A stretch of DNA of 64,000 nucleotides from Nonomuraea sp. NBC_00507 (GTDB lineage: Bacteria; Actinomycetota; Actinomycetes; Streptosporangiales; Streptosporangiaceae). Shown here in pieces: positions 32,717 through 41,630 of this stretch. The position numbers and the translations under genes were made by a program. Below the pieces are notes generated by a model. That model was not told where the DNA came from, did no database searches, and worked only from the letters and a program-made list of their open reading frames with translations. The stretch's first letter is position 1, and each line of letters starts with the position of its first letter. The stretch is from contig NZ_CP107853.1 in the NCBI RefSeq assembly GCF_036013525.1, forward strand, positions 1,116,001-1,180,000, given 5' to 3'.

Positions 32717-34171
32717 GTGTCCAGCCCACAGCTCGACTCACCTGCCCAATTGGCGACCCCCGCAGGTCGCACCCCAGCCGTGGTCCGGCTGCTGGTGCTC
32801 GCCACATTCGTGGTCATCCTCAACGAGACGATCATGATCAACGCGATCCCGCGGCTGATGGGCGCGCTCAACATCACTGAGCAGACCGCTCAGTGGCTCT
32901 CGACCGCCTTCATGCTGACGATGGCCGCGGTCATCCCCATCACCGGATGGTTCCTGCAGCGGGTGTCCACCCGCCGCGCCTATTCCACCGCGATGGGTTT
33001 GTTCCTGCTCGGCACGGCGTTGGCCGCCGTCGCGCCGTCGTTCGAGGTGTTGCTGGGCGCCCGCATCATCCAGGCGTCCGGGACGGCCGTGATGATGCCG
33101 CTGTTGATGACCACGTTGATGCAGGTCGTGCCCGAGGAGGACCGGGGCCGGGTGATGGGCAACGTCACCCTGGCCATCTCGGTCGCGCCCGCGATGGGCC
33201 CGACGGTCTCGGGAGTGATCCTCCAATTCGGGTCCTGGCGGCTGCTGTTCGCCGTGGTGCTCCCCATCGCCGCTCTGATCACTTGGGGCGGCCTGAAGCA
33301 GCTCAAGAACGTCGGAGAGCCCAAGTTCAGCACCATCGACTGGCTGAGTGTGGTGACCGCGGGTGCGGGCTTCGGCGGCCTGGTCTACGGGCTCAGCCAG
33401 TTCGAGGGCGGTGACATCCGCGTCGCGGCCGCGATCGTGGCGGCCGGCCTGGCCGCCATCGTCGTCTTCGTCGTGCGCCAGCTGTCGTTGCAGAAGCGCG
33501 GTGTGCCGCTGATGGACCTGCGCACGCTGCGCCACCGCACCTATACGGTCGCGCTGATCCTGATGTCGGTGGCCTTCATGGCGATGCTCGGCTCGATGAT
33601 CTTGCTGCCGCTCTACCTGCAGAACGTCCGCGGGCTCAGCGCCCTGGAGACCGGACTCCTCGTGATGCCGGGCGGCCTCGCGATGGGACTGCTGGGCCCG
33701 ACGGTCGGCCGGCTGTTCGACAAGTTCGGCGGCCGGGTCCTGGTCATCCCCGGCGCCATCGGGATCACGCTCTCGCTCGCCGGCTTCACCCAGGTCACGA
33801 TGACCATGCCGTTCTGGCAGTTGCTCGGTCTGCACGCGCTGATGATGGTGAGTCTGGCCGCGACCTTCACCCCGGTGTTCACTCTTGGGCTCGGAGCGGT
33901 TCCCCCGAGGCTCTACTCCCACGGCAGCTCGATCCTGAGCACGCTGCAGCAGGTCGCGGCGGCCTTCGGCACCGCGCTCGTGATCACCGTGATGAGCGCG
34001 CGAGCCGATGCCCTGAGGTCGGCGGGAGTCACGGAGGTGCTCGCCAACCTCGACGGCATGCGGCTGGCCTTCATCATCGGCGCGGTGCTGTCCGTGGCTG
34101 TGGTCATCACCGCCCTGCTTCTGCCGGCCCGGGCGGACAACACCGCCGAGTTCCAGGGAGCCGGTCACTGA
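32717..34171 (+). CDS. DHA2 family MFS drug exporter
   Basis: The 484-residue transporter has 14 predicted helices. DHA2/EmrB features are AVIPITGWFLQRVSTRRAYS (motif A-like), LGARIIQASGTAVMMPLLMT, and PEEDRGRVMGNVTLAISVAP with motif C GPTVSG, GSWRLLF. GTG 32717 is preferred, with GAGG upstream and a normal N-terminus; the frame is open back to 32579. Exporters of this group use the proton gradient to expel lipophilic drugs. It is divergent from the DrrAB-like operon, so the two pumps may share control. Confidence 0.9.
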   Translation: MSSPQLDSPAQLATPAGRTPAVVRLLVLATFVVILNETIMINAIPRLMGALNITEQTAQWLSTAFMLTMAAVIPITGWFLQRVSTRRAYSTAMGLFLLGTALAAVAPSFEVLLGARIIQASGTAVMMPLLMTTLMQVVPEEDRGRVMGNVTLAISVAPAMGPTVSGVILQFGSWRLLFAVVLPIAALITWGGLKQLKNVGEPKFSTIDWLSVVTAGAGFGGLVYGLSQFEGGDIRVAAAIVAAGLAAIVVFVVRQLSLQKRGVPLMDLRTLRHRTYTVALILMSVAFMAMLGSMILLPLYLQNVRGLSALETGLLVMPGGLAMGLLGPTVGRLFDKFGGRVLVIPGAIGITLSLAGFTQVTMTMPFWQLLGLHALMMVSLAATFTPVFTLGLGAVPPRLYSHGSSILSTLQQVAAAFGTALVITVMSARADALRSAGVTEVLANLDGMRLAFIIGAVLSVAVVITALLLPARADNTAEFQGAGH

Positions 34172-34186
34172 AGCCGAGGTGACGGG

Positions 34187-34223
34187 GGGCCGGCGTTCGC
34201 GTACAAGCGGGCTTGTCCGGCCC
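34187..34223. terminator. Terminator between convergent MFS and AICAR transformylase genes
   Basis: Outer stem gggccgg/ccggccc encloses an inner acaag-cggg-cttgt hairpin in the 67 bp between two convergent stops. Confidence 0.6.
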
Positions 34224-34238
34224 GGCCAGGAATGACGC

Positions 34239-35396
34239 TCAGTGGTGGAACAGCCGTAGGCCGGTGCGGGCCAGCGTGATCCCGTGCTCGCGGCAGGCGT
34301 CCGCGATCTCGTCGGACCGGATGGATCCGCCCGGCTCGGCGATGTAGGTGACACCGTGGTGCTGGGCATGATCGATGTTGTCGCGGAACGGCAGGTAGCC
34401 GTCGGAGACGAACGCGACTTCCCTAAGACGGCGGCTCCACTCGGCACGCTGGTCGGGCGTCAGCTCGTCGACCGGTCCTGTCAGGGCTTGGGCGAAGTGG
34501 CGCCGCTCGAGCGGGGTGAGGCCGCCCTCGATGAAGCGAACCTGCCAGTTGATCTTCTCCTGGTTCCGCAACCCGGGCACGAAGGCAAGGGCACGCACCG
34601 TCGGGTGACGACGGAGCCACCAGGTGTCGACCTTGGCGCCGGCCAGGCGGGTGCAGTCCACCCGGGACTGCTGGCCCGCGCCTATGCCAAGGGTCATGCC
34701 GTTGCGCACGTAACAGACTGAGTTCGACTGGGTGTAGCGCAGGACGATCAGGCCCAGCACCAGGTCGTCGGCGGCCGTCTCGGGCAACGGCGCGCCTACG
34801 ACGAGGTCGAGCAGGTCTCGGGAGATCGGGACCTGCTCGCCGTCCTGGGTCAGGCGCACGCCGAAGACCTCCCGCGACTCCTGCGGCGGAGGGGTGAACG
34901 CCGGGTCCGCTTCCAGGATGAGGAATCGGCCGTTCTTCTTGGTGCTGAGCCGTTCGACGGTGCCGGGCTCGAATCCAGGGGCAATGATGCCGTCGCAGAC
35001 CATTCCGGTCAGGAGTTCGGCGAGGTCGGCGTCGACGGGGTGGGAGACGGCGGCGATGTCGCCGTAGGAGGACTTGGGGTCGGCGTCGCGAGCGCGCAGG
35101 TAGGCGCTGGTCAGGTCGGTGATGCGCGAGCCGGCGATGCCATGGAGCTGCTCGGTGACCTCGTCGATGGGCCCGGACAGGGCCGCGCCCGCGGGTGAGA
35201 CGTGTTTGAACGAGGCGGCGGCGGGCCTGCCCAGCGCCTGGGCGGCCTCGTGCACGAGTTGCCAGGCATTCAGGGCGTCCAGCAGGTTGGTGAACGACGG
35301 TTGTCCGTGCAGAATCCGGACCGGCCAGCGGTCCGGCGTCGTCGGGATGGCGTGCGCTTGTGTTTGCTGCGGGTTGATTCCGTAGCGCAACTGCAC
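34239..35396 (-). CDS. Stand-alone AICAR transformylase (PurH C-terminal domain)
   Basis: The 385-residue enzyme corresponds to the formyltransferase half of PurH, which transfers a formyl group from 10-formyl-THF to AICAR. It opens LRYGINPQQ and has the catalytic Lys64-His65 in ASFKHVSPAGAAL. It also has NSVCYVRNGMTLGIGAGQQS (the substrate loop), RVDCTRLAGAKVDTWWLRRH and SDGYLPFRDNIDHAQHHG. The IMP cyclohydrolase domain is absent. GTG 35396 has GGAGG seven bases upstream. It is not in a purine operon but is divergent from an AfsR-type regulator, so it may serve a specialised pathway or a back-up purine step. Confidence 0.88.
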   Translation of the reverse strand: MQLRYGINPQQTQAHAIPTTPDRWPVRILHGQPSFTNLLDALNAWQLVHEAAQALGRPAAASFKHVSPAGAALSGPIDEVTEQLHGIAGSRITDLTSAYLRARDADPKSSYGDIAAVSHPVDADLAELLTGMVCDGIIAPGFEPGTVERLSTKKNGRFLILEADPAFTPPPQESREVFGVRLTQDGEQVPISRDLLDLVVGAPLPETAADDLVLGLIVLRYTQSNSVCYVRNGMTLGIGAGQQSRVDCTRLAGAKVDTWWLRRHPTVRALAFVPGLRNQEKINWQVRFIEGGLTPLERRHFAQALTGPVDELTPDQRAEWSRRLREVAFVSDGYLPFRDNIDHAQHHGVTYIAEPGGSIRSDEIADACREHGITLARTGLRLFHH

Positions 35397-35643
35397 GTTC
35401 TGGCCTCCTCAGCGGGACTTCGCTGATGGAGGCGCCCAGGCGGTCGACGCTCGCATCGGGACACGGCCGCTCCCCGGTGGTGGCCCACCTGCGCCAGTCG
35501 CGGCCGGGCACTAGTGTACTCAGCCGGTGCCGAACGTTGCTGCCGACGAGATCGCCGTGGACGCGCGGGTGACCACGAGGTCGCCTTGCGTGGCCTCGAC
35601 GGCCCGGTGTACAACGTGTCTCGACAATGATCGGGAGCCGCCT

Positions 35644-38600
35644 GTGACCGTGTACGGAATCCTCGGTCCTGTTCAGGCCCTCTCCGCAGACGGGCCCGTG
35701 CACCTTTCGGGAAAACAGCGGTCCGTGCTTGGCGTGTTACTGCTCTTTTCCAATACGTCGGTCTCCCTGGAGCGGCTGATCGACTGCCTGTGGGAAGAGC
35801 CGCCCGCGTCCGCCGTGTCGAACATCCACAGCTACGTCACCCGCCTCCGCCGAACGGTCGTCCCTCACCTCGTCACCCACGACCACGGCTATCTTCTGAA
35901 TCTCGAGCGGACCCAGCTCGACCTGCTCGTCTTCGAGGACCTGCTGAGCACGGCCCGCCGCCACGCGAACGCTGGAGACCTGGCCGCGGCCAACGACGCA
36001 TACCGGACCGCCCTGTCGCTGTGGCGCGGCCGACCTGCCGAGGACGCGCTGCTCACCTCCGCCGTGACGCCTCGCGTCGCTGTTCTGGAGGAATCGGCGC
36101 TTTCCGCCCGGTCCGACTGGGCCGACGTCCGCTTGCGGCTGGGCCTGCACGAAGAGCTGATCGGCGAGTTACGGGCGCTCGCCGAAGCCAACTCGCTCAA
36201 CGAACGCGTCTGGCGGCAGCTCATACTGGCACTCCACCGGTCCGGCAGGCGGGCCGAGGCCCTGGAGATCTACGGCCGGGTCCGGACAGTGTTGGCGGGT
36301 GAGCTGGGCGTCGAACCGGGCACCGAACTCCAGCGCCTGCACGCGGCGATCCTGGGGAACGACGAGGCGCTCACCCTGCCCGAGCGCCAGACTGTACGCC
36401 GCCTCGTTCCCCGGCAGCTCCCGCCGGCGGTGGGCCGGCTGATCGGCAGGCGGGCGGAGCTCGGACAACTGGACGAGGTGTCAGCCGCGCAGGTGATCCT
36501 CGTGGTCGGGGGCGCCGGAGTCGGCAAGACCACGCTCGCCGTCCACTGGGCGCATCACGTGGCGGAGCGCTTCCCCGACGGGCAGCTCTTCCTCGACCTG
36601 CGGGGGTTCGACCAGGCGCCGCCGATGAGCACAGCCGAGGCGCTGCCGCGCCTGATCCAGGCGCTCGGCTGGCCCACGGAGGACATCCCCGTGGAGCTGG
36701 AGGCCCAGATCGGCCTGTACCGGTCGATCCTGGCCGGACAGCGTGTTCTCGTGGTGCTCGACAACGCCGCCGAGCCGGACCAGATCCGTTCGCTGATACC
36801 CCCCGACACCGGATCCCGGATCCTGGTCACCAGCCGGGATCGGCTGAGCGGCCTGGTGGCGCTGGAGTCCGCCGGGCGGGTCACGCTGGACGTGCTTGAT
36901 CCGGACGAAGCCGTCGAACTGCTCGCCGACACCGTGGGACCGGACAAGGTCCGCAGGGAACCGCACGCCGCCGCGCGCCTGGCTGAACTCTGCGCGCGCC
37001 TGCCGCTGGCCCTGCGGGTCTCGGGCGCCAGGGTGGCGAGCAGCCCGCACAAGACGCTCGCACAGTACATGGCCGAGTTCGGCGATCATGACCTTCTTTC
37101 CCACCTGGAGGTCGCGGGCGATCGGCGCACGGCGGTGCGCGGCGCGGTCGGACGATCCCACGAGGCGCTGGCCCCGGCGGGACGGCGGCTGTTCCGGCTG
37201 ATCGGGCTGGTGCCGAACACCGGCATCACCGTCGCGGGCGCGGTGGCGCTGGCAGGCTACTCCCCGACGGACACGGCCACGCTCCTGGACGACTTGGCGC
37301 GGGTCCATCTGATGAACGCGGGACCGGACCGCTATACCTGTCACGACCTGCTGGTCACGTACGCCGCGGAGCGGGCCGAGGCGGAGGACCCGCCCGCCGA
37401 GCGCGAGACCGCCATCAACCGGTACTTGGACTTCTACCTGCGGACCATCGTCTCCGCGGGAGAGCACGTCGATGTACGCGTGGTCGGACCGGCGCCGGAC
37501 GGACCGGTCACGGACGTGACCCCCCTCTCCTTCAGCAGCACGGCTGACGCGGAGAACTGGCTCGACCGGGAGTGGGACACCATCGCCGCGCTGATCGCCC
37601 ACGCGGCCGAGCGCGGCCCCCACGCCTTGGCCTGGCGGCTGGCCGATGCCCTGAGAGATGTCCTGCCCTGGAAACGGCCCGTCACCGAGTGCCTGCGCAT
37701 CGCCGAACTCGGGCTCAAGGCCGCCCGCATCGAGCAGGACAGCATGGGGCAGGGCGCGATGCTGATGTCCATCGGCTACATACGGTGGCGGATCGCCGAC
37801 CTGGACGCCGCCATGGACGCCTACCGCCAGGCGCTGCCTTTCCTGCGCCGCGCGGGCTGGAGCGCGGGAGAATCGGCCGTGCTGCGAGCCAGCGGGGTCG
37901 CTCTCGCGCAGGCCGGGGCGCCCGAGCACGCCATCGGCCGGTTCCGGCGCGCCCTTGCCATCGACCGCGAGCTCGGCAACCGTGCGGGCGAGACGTCCAG
38001 CCTCGGCAACCTGGCGGCTCTGTATCTTGACCTCGGCCGCTTGCGGGATGCTGAAGAGCGCCACCGGCAGGCGCTCGCCGCGGCCATCGAGATCGGCAAG
38101 CGCCAGCTCGAGGCCGTCGTGCGCACCAACCTCGGAGTGGTTCAGCGGGAGATGGGCCGGCTCGAGGACGCCTTCGCCACGCTCAGCGGGTCATTGTCCG
38201 TCGGGCGCGAGATCGGATCCCCGTACGTGGAGGCCATGGCGCTGGAATCCCTCGGCGGCGTGCATCTGGAGGCCGGTCGCTACGACTCCGCGCTCCAAGC
38301 CCTGTCGGAGGCGATATCCGTGGCCAAGAGCGTCGAGAACCACGAAATCGAGGTGCGCGCGCTGATCGGACTGGCGCTGGTGAGCCTCCGGTGCAGGGAT
38401 GCCGGAGACGCCGACGACCGCCTCGCCGCGGCTGCGGCCATCGCCGAACACAGCAGTCATCGGCCGAACCAGGTGGAGCTGCTGCTGGCGCGATCGGAGC
38501 TGGCCCGATTCCGAGGTCTTCACACCGAGGCGCTGAGCCTCGCCGACTGTGCCCGGCACCTGGCAGGCAATGGGTACGCCTTGGCGCTGGGCAAGGCACA

Positions 38601-38859
38601 CGGCGCTCTCTCGGCCGCGTGCCTTGGTCTGGGCGAGCTGGTCTCCTGCGAGGAGCACTGTGAGGAGGCGCTGCGGATCTTCCGGCGCACCGGGCAGCGG
38701 CTCGCCCAGGCCAGAACGCTGATCACTCTGGGGCATGTGTTTCAGGGGACGGGGAGAGAGGGCGCGGCCCGGTCGGCTTGGCGACGCGCGCACGCCATCC
38801 TGACGAAAGCGGGCGCACCTGAACAGAGGGAGACGTTCGCCTTGCTATACCGGCCCTAG
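35644..38859 (+). CDS. AfsR/SARP family regulator with NB-ARC and TPR domains
   Basis: The 1071-residue protein has an N-terminal OmpR-type winged helix and BTAD (YGILGPVQALSADGPVHLSG, LWRGRPAEDALL), an NB-ARC ATPase (VVGGAGVGKTTLAVHWAHHV with Walker A; VLVVLDNAAEPDQIRSLIPP with Walker B; ILVTSRDRL) and a C-terminal run of TPRs (for example ALQALSEAISVAK). It is built like AfsR, which binds direct repeats upstream of secondary-metabolite activators. GTG 35644 (VTVYGILGP) has GGGAG upstream; the 35527 start is less likely. Its stop overlaps that of the convergent GxGD membrane protein by four bases. Targets are unknown, but it flanks an unusual locus. Confidence 0.9.
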   Translation: MTVYGILGPVQALSADGPVHLSGKQRSVLGVLLLFSNTSVSLERLIDCLWEEPPASAVSNIHSYVTRLRRTVVPHLVTHDHGYLLNLERTQLDLLVFEDLLSTARRHANAGDLAAANDAYRTALSLWRGRPAEDALLTSAVTPRVAVLEESALSARSDWADVRLRLGLHEELIGELRALAEANSLNERVWRQLILALHRSGRRAEALEIYGRVRTVLAGELGVEPGTELQRLHAAILGNDEALTLPERQTVRRLVPRQLPPAVGRLIGRRAELGQLDEVSAAQVILVVGGAGVGKTTLAVHWAHHVAERFPDGQLFLDLRGFDQAPPMSTAEALPRLIQALGWPTEDIPVELEAQIGLYRSILAGQRVLVVLDNAAEPDQIRSLIPPDTGSRILVTSRDRLSGLVALESAGRVTLDVLDPDEAVELLADTVGPDKVRREPHAAARLAELCARLPLALRVSGARVASSPHKTLAQYMAEFGDHDLLSHLEVAGDRRTAVRGAVGRSHEALAPAGRRLFRLIGLVPNTGITVAGAVALAGYSPTDTATLLDDLARVHLMNAGPDRYTCHDLLVTYAAERAEAEDPPAERETAINRYLDFYLRTIVSAGEHVDVRVVGPAPDGPVTDVTPLSFSSTADAENWLDREWDTIAALIAHAAERGPHALAWRLADALRDVLPWKRPVTECLRIAELGLKAARIEQDSMGQGAMLMSIGYIRWRIADLDAAMDAYRQALPFLRRAGWSAGESAVLRASGVALAQAGAPEHAIGRFRRALAIDRELGNRAGETSSLGNLAALYLDLGRLRDAEERHRQALAAAIEIGKRQLEAVVRTNLGVVQREMGRLEDAFATLSGSLSVGREIGSPYVEAMALESLGGVHLEAGRYDSALQALSEAISVAKSVENHEIEVRALIGLALVSLRCRDAGDADDRLAAAAAIAEHSSHRPNQVELLLARSELARFRGLHTEALSLADCARHLAGNGYALALGKAHGALSAACLGLGELVSCEEHCEEALRIFRRTGQRLAQARTLITLGHVFQGTGREGAARSAWRRAHAILTKAGAPEQRETFALLYRP

Positions 38860-39884
38860 ATCTGCCTGATGAACGGGACGTTCTGGTAACCGGCGCGGCG
38901 TGCGGCTCGTAGCGCCGTCCCAGGTGTCGGTCCCTGTGCGATGACCGCATCGTCGTCAACGGCCGCCCAGGTGCCGGCCGGCAGGTCGGTCGCGGATCGG
39001 ACGGTGCGCAGGGCGCTCACCATCTGGTCGATTCGGCCGGACGTGTCGACCGCTGACGTCGGCACACCGAGCCATTGGTGGGTGCGGCGTTCCGCCCCGC
39101 GGATCCTGCGCCAGAGCAGATACTGAACAAGGATCGCCGGCCCCAGCACGGTGAGGAACGCCATGCCTGAGTGGAGCACGCCGGTGGCGAATCCGATCTG
39201 CACCACGATGATCAGGCCGATGCCGGTGGCCGCCCCGATCCATCCCGCGGGCTTGCCGTACGCCTTGGTCGCCACCATCGGCCACAGCGCCAGGATCAGA
39301 CAGTCGCCGAGGCCCGCCGCGACCGGTATGGCTCCGCTCGTCACGGCGAGGAGCGGCGCGAACGGATAGCCCTCCACCTGAGCCAGGAACCGATCGGTCA
39401 TGTCGCCAAGGCCGGTGGCGAACAGGTCGTACACCGCCAGCGCGGTGGCGAACGCCGCGACGTGCCCGGCTGTCATCCCGGTCTGCGTCCACAGACTTGT
39501 CACACCGATCACGGCGATCATGATGAGGACGGCATTGAGCACCAGCACCAAGGTGCCGTACCCGGCGATGGCGGCTCCGGCCGCGGTGGCGACGAGCAGG
39601 ACGGCGGCGACCGTCGCCGGTCGTCCCCCCAGCAACGACGCGAGCGCGAGCTGGACGCTGGCGAGGAACATGACGCCGAATACCGCGGAGACGGCCTGTG
39701 CCGGCATGGCGAGATACGTGATGGGCATCACGACCACCAGACAGCTCATGATGAGCACGTCGGAGGTGGTGAAACGCCCTACCGGCGGTCGCGGCAGCCG
39801 GAACCGGTGCGCGTAGCCGAGGCCGAGCAGCACGATCAGAGCGATGAGGAGGTCGAGTAACGCGAAGTTCTGCAAGGTGAACAT
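38856..39884 (-). CDS. Predicted GxGD intramembrane aspartyl protease (presenilin/signal peptide peptidase-like)
   Basis: This 342-residue protein has nine hydrophobic helices and all three signatures of the A22 family. YD is in helix 6 (ALAVYDLFATG, Asp153). GLGD is in helix 7 (VAAGLGDCLILALW, Asp194). A PAL-like PAIL is in helix 9 (LGPAILVQYLLW, 249-252). A22 proteases cleave transmembrane segments such as leftover signal peptides using these two aspartates. A soluble tail of about 80 residues with a small alpha/beta segment (TWAAVDDDAVIAQG) follows. Start ATG 39884 has GGAGA upstream and lies 34 bp after the PaaK-like stop, so the two form an operon. The assignment rests on motif and topology, not on a search. 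Confidence 0.72.
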   Translation of the reverse strand: MFTLQNFALLDLLIALIVLLGLGYAHRFRLPRPPVGRFTTSDVLIMSCLVVVMPITYLAMPAQAVSAVFGVMFLASVQLALASLLGGRPATVAAVLLVATAAGAAIAGYGTLVLVLNAVLIMIAVIGVTSLWTQTGMTAGHVAAFATALAVYDLFATGLGDMTDRFLAQVEGYPFAPLLAVTSGAIPVAAGLGDCLILALWPMVATKAYGKPAGWIGAATGIGLIIVVQIGFATGVLHSGMAFLTVLGPAILVQYLLWRRIRGAERRTHQWLGVPTSAVDTSGRIDQMVSALRTVRSATDLPAGTWAAVDDDAVIAQGPTPGTALRAARRAGYQNVPFIRQI

Positions 39885-39918
39885 GGGGTCTCCGGGCCGG
39901 CGAGAGAGGTGATCGCCG

Positions 39919-41352
39919 CTATGAAGGCGACGTCTCGAAACTGTGCTCGTACAGGTCCGCGCGCACTCGGCACGGCTCGGGAAGATCCCGGGCTTCTTCG
40001 ACGAGCACGATGTCGGCGACCTGCAGTGACCGAGCCGCCGCTCGCTCCTCGATCCGGCCGGCAAGACCGCCGCCGCGTGGTGCGACGACATGAAGATCGG
40101 GCTTGAGCGGATCGCCGGTCAGCGCGTACCGGGTGGGCAGCGGGACCTCCCTCACTCCCTGCAGCACCTCCAGGATGTCGCGGGCGGTCGGACCTCCGGT
40201 GAAGTGTTTGGCCCGCCCGACGATCGGTGAGGTGGCCGGGAGCTGAGCCAGCTCGCAGCCATAGGGTTCGTCCGGGAGCCGGCGGACGAGATCGCCCGTT
40301 CTGTACCGGACGAGCAGTGTCGTGTCTCGGTAGGGAACGTACGGCGTGGCCACGAGTTCGCCGATCTCACCCACCGGCGCCGGGGTGTCGGCGTTCCGGT
40401 CGAGGACCTCGAAGTGGGCCTGCTCGGATGCCAGATGAAGGTGCTGCTGCGTGCAGACCAGTCCCGTGGTCGGCACGAGCTCCGTCATTCCGTACACGTC
40501 GGAGACCGGCACGTCGAACACCTCGCGTACCCGCTCGCGCAGCGCGTCGGTCAGGATTTCCGCTCCGGTCAGGATCTGGCGCAGCCCGAAGTCTCTGGCC
40601 TGCCAGCCGTCCTGCTCGGCGCGCTGCACGAGCGCCCCCAGGTACGAGGGAACCGTGTACAGGTCGGTGATGTGCGGCGCCTTTCCTGGCAGGTGCAGCG
40701 GCGTGGCCAGCCGGTCCAGCGCGATGCCCGGGTCGACCAGTCCTTGCGCGACAAAACCGGCGCCGACGAGGCCCAGCGCCCGCTGCACCGAGATCAGGCC
40801 CACGGTCGCTCGCGAGCTGACACACGACATGCTGACGTGGTGTTCCCGCACGCCACCGACCATGAGGTAGGAGATCGCGGACAGTACCGCGGACAGCTCC
40901 AGCTCGTAGCGCGAAAACCAGACGACGGTCGGCGTCCCGGTGGTGCCGGTGGTCTGTGCCATCAGGACCGGTTCGCTCTGGTCGGACACGAACGCCGGAC
41001 CGGCGCCGCGCAAGGCCGACTTGGGCGTGGACGCGACCTGGTCCAGTTGATCGAGACCGATGCGACTCGGATCGACCCCGTGCTCCTTGAACCAGAGCCG
41101 ATAGTAGGCAGTGTGCTCGGCAGCCTGGCGGATCGCCTGGCGCAGGCGCCGGTCCGCCATCGACCGCCGGATCTCCGGGTCATCGACACCGCCGCCGGGC
41201 AGCAGCTCATTGGCGCCCTCACCCGGCTCGCCGAACTCGTCAAGCGTCTGACGGAGGTCGGTCACCATTTTCCGTAGTGCGTCAACGTCGAATCGGCCGC
41301 CGCGGAGCACGGTGGCGACATAGCGGAGCTGTCGAGCGGCTGTGGCAAGCAT
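39919..41352 (-). CDS. PaaK/CapK-like adenylate-forming enzyme
   Basis: The 477-residue protein is an ANL-superfamily member of the phenylacetate-CoA ligase type: phosphate-binding TTGTTGTP at 134-141, VSDVYGMTELVPTTGL (motif with the adenine-stacking Tyr), VRYRTGDLVRRL and SPIVGRAKHF. Such enzymes activate a carboxylate as an acyl-AMP, then usually transfer it to CoA or another nucleophile. The first 60 residues are not typical and may mark a subfamily. ATG 41352 has GAGG four bases upstream. It follows a 26-codon ORF and precedes the GxGD protease, so its substrate might be a peptide, fatty or aromatic acid (inference). Confidence 0.85.
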   Translation of the reverse strand: MLATAARQLRYVATVLRGGRFDVDALRKMVTDLRQTLDEFGEPGEGANELLPGGGVDDPEIRRSMADRRLRQAIRQAAEHTAYYRLWFKEHGVDPSRIGLDQLDQVASTPKSALRGAGPAFVSDQSEPVLMAQTTGTTGTPTVVWFSRYELELSAVLSAISYLMVGGVREHHVSMSCVSSRATVGLISVQRALGLVGAGFVAQGLVDPGIALDRLATPLHLPGKAPHITDLYTVPSYLGALVQRAEQDGWQARDFGLRQILTGAEILTDALRERVREVFDVPVSDVYGMTELVPTTGLVCTQQHLHLASEQAHFEVLDRNADTPAPVGEIGELVATPYVPYRDTTLLVRYRTGDLVRRLPDEPYGCELAQLPATSPIVGRAKHFTGGPTARDILEVLQGVREVPLPTRYALTGDPLKPDLHVVAPRGGGLAGRIEERAAARSLQVADIVLVEEARDLPEPCRVRADLYEHSFETSPS

Positions 41353-41423
41353 GGGGCCTCAATTCATCTGACGGCACAGACTGGCCGGTCGGCCGGTCCG
41401 TAGACCGGCCGACCGTGTTTCCA

Positions 41424-41504
41424 TTAGCTGCAGGGCAGCTGGAACAGTGCAGTCGTCAGGGTGCTGAGTGCGTACCTGGCATAGCGCAGGCTCATTCTGA
41501 CCAC
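41424..41504 (-). CDS. Candidate 26-residue peptide gene upstream of the PaaK-like/GxGD operon
   Basis: On the minus strand a GTG at 41504 lies five bases after a perfect GGAGG (41514-41510) and opens a 26-codon frame ending in TAA. The peptide has a basic start (VRMSLRYARY), a hydrophobic core (ALSTLTTALF) and the end QLPCS. ATG 41495 is an internal alternative start without its own binding site. The shape, a charged head plus a membrane-length hydrophobic segment with a short C-terminal tail, resembles a signal peptide or pheromone precursor. It lies 71 bp before the adenylating enzyme. It could be a leader peptide or, with the downstream protease, a substrate. It is too short to prove by composition. 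Confidence 0.45.
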   Translation of the reverse strand: MVRMSLRYARYALSTLTTALFQLPCS

Positions 41505-41579
41505 AGGTTCCTCCATTCGACACTCGCCCCGGCCTGTCCGCAGCGAGGCATATGGGTGGCGTGGTGAACAGGAGCCGTA

Positions 41580-41630
41580 TTTGGGGGACAACGCGCGGCC
41601 ATGGCATCAAAACGCTTGACATCCCCCAAA
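41580..41630. promoter_or_regulatory. Inverted repeat upstream of the peptide/PaaK/GxGD operon
   Basis: Perfect 9-bp arms TTTGGGGGA (41580-41588) and TCCCCCAAA (41622-41630) are centred 42 bp apart, with partly matching flanks. A further inverted pair ggccgtct/agacggcc lies at 41633-41640 and 41670-41677, and an exact palindrome agagccggctct at 41683-41694. The remaining DNA to 41873 contains no convincing gene. These are likely binding sites for a regulator of the operon. Confidence 0.5.
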
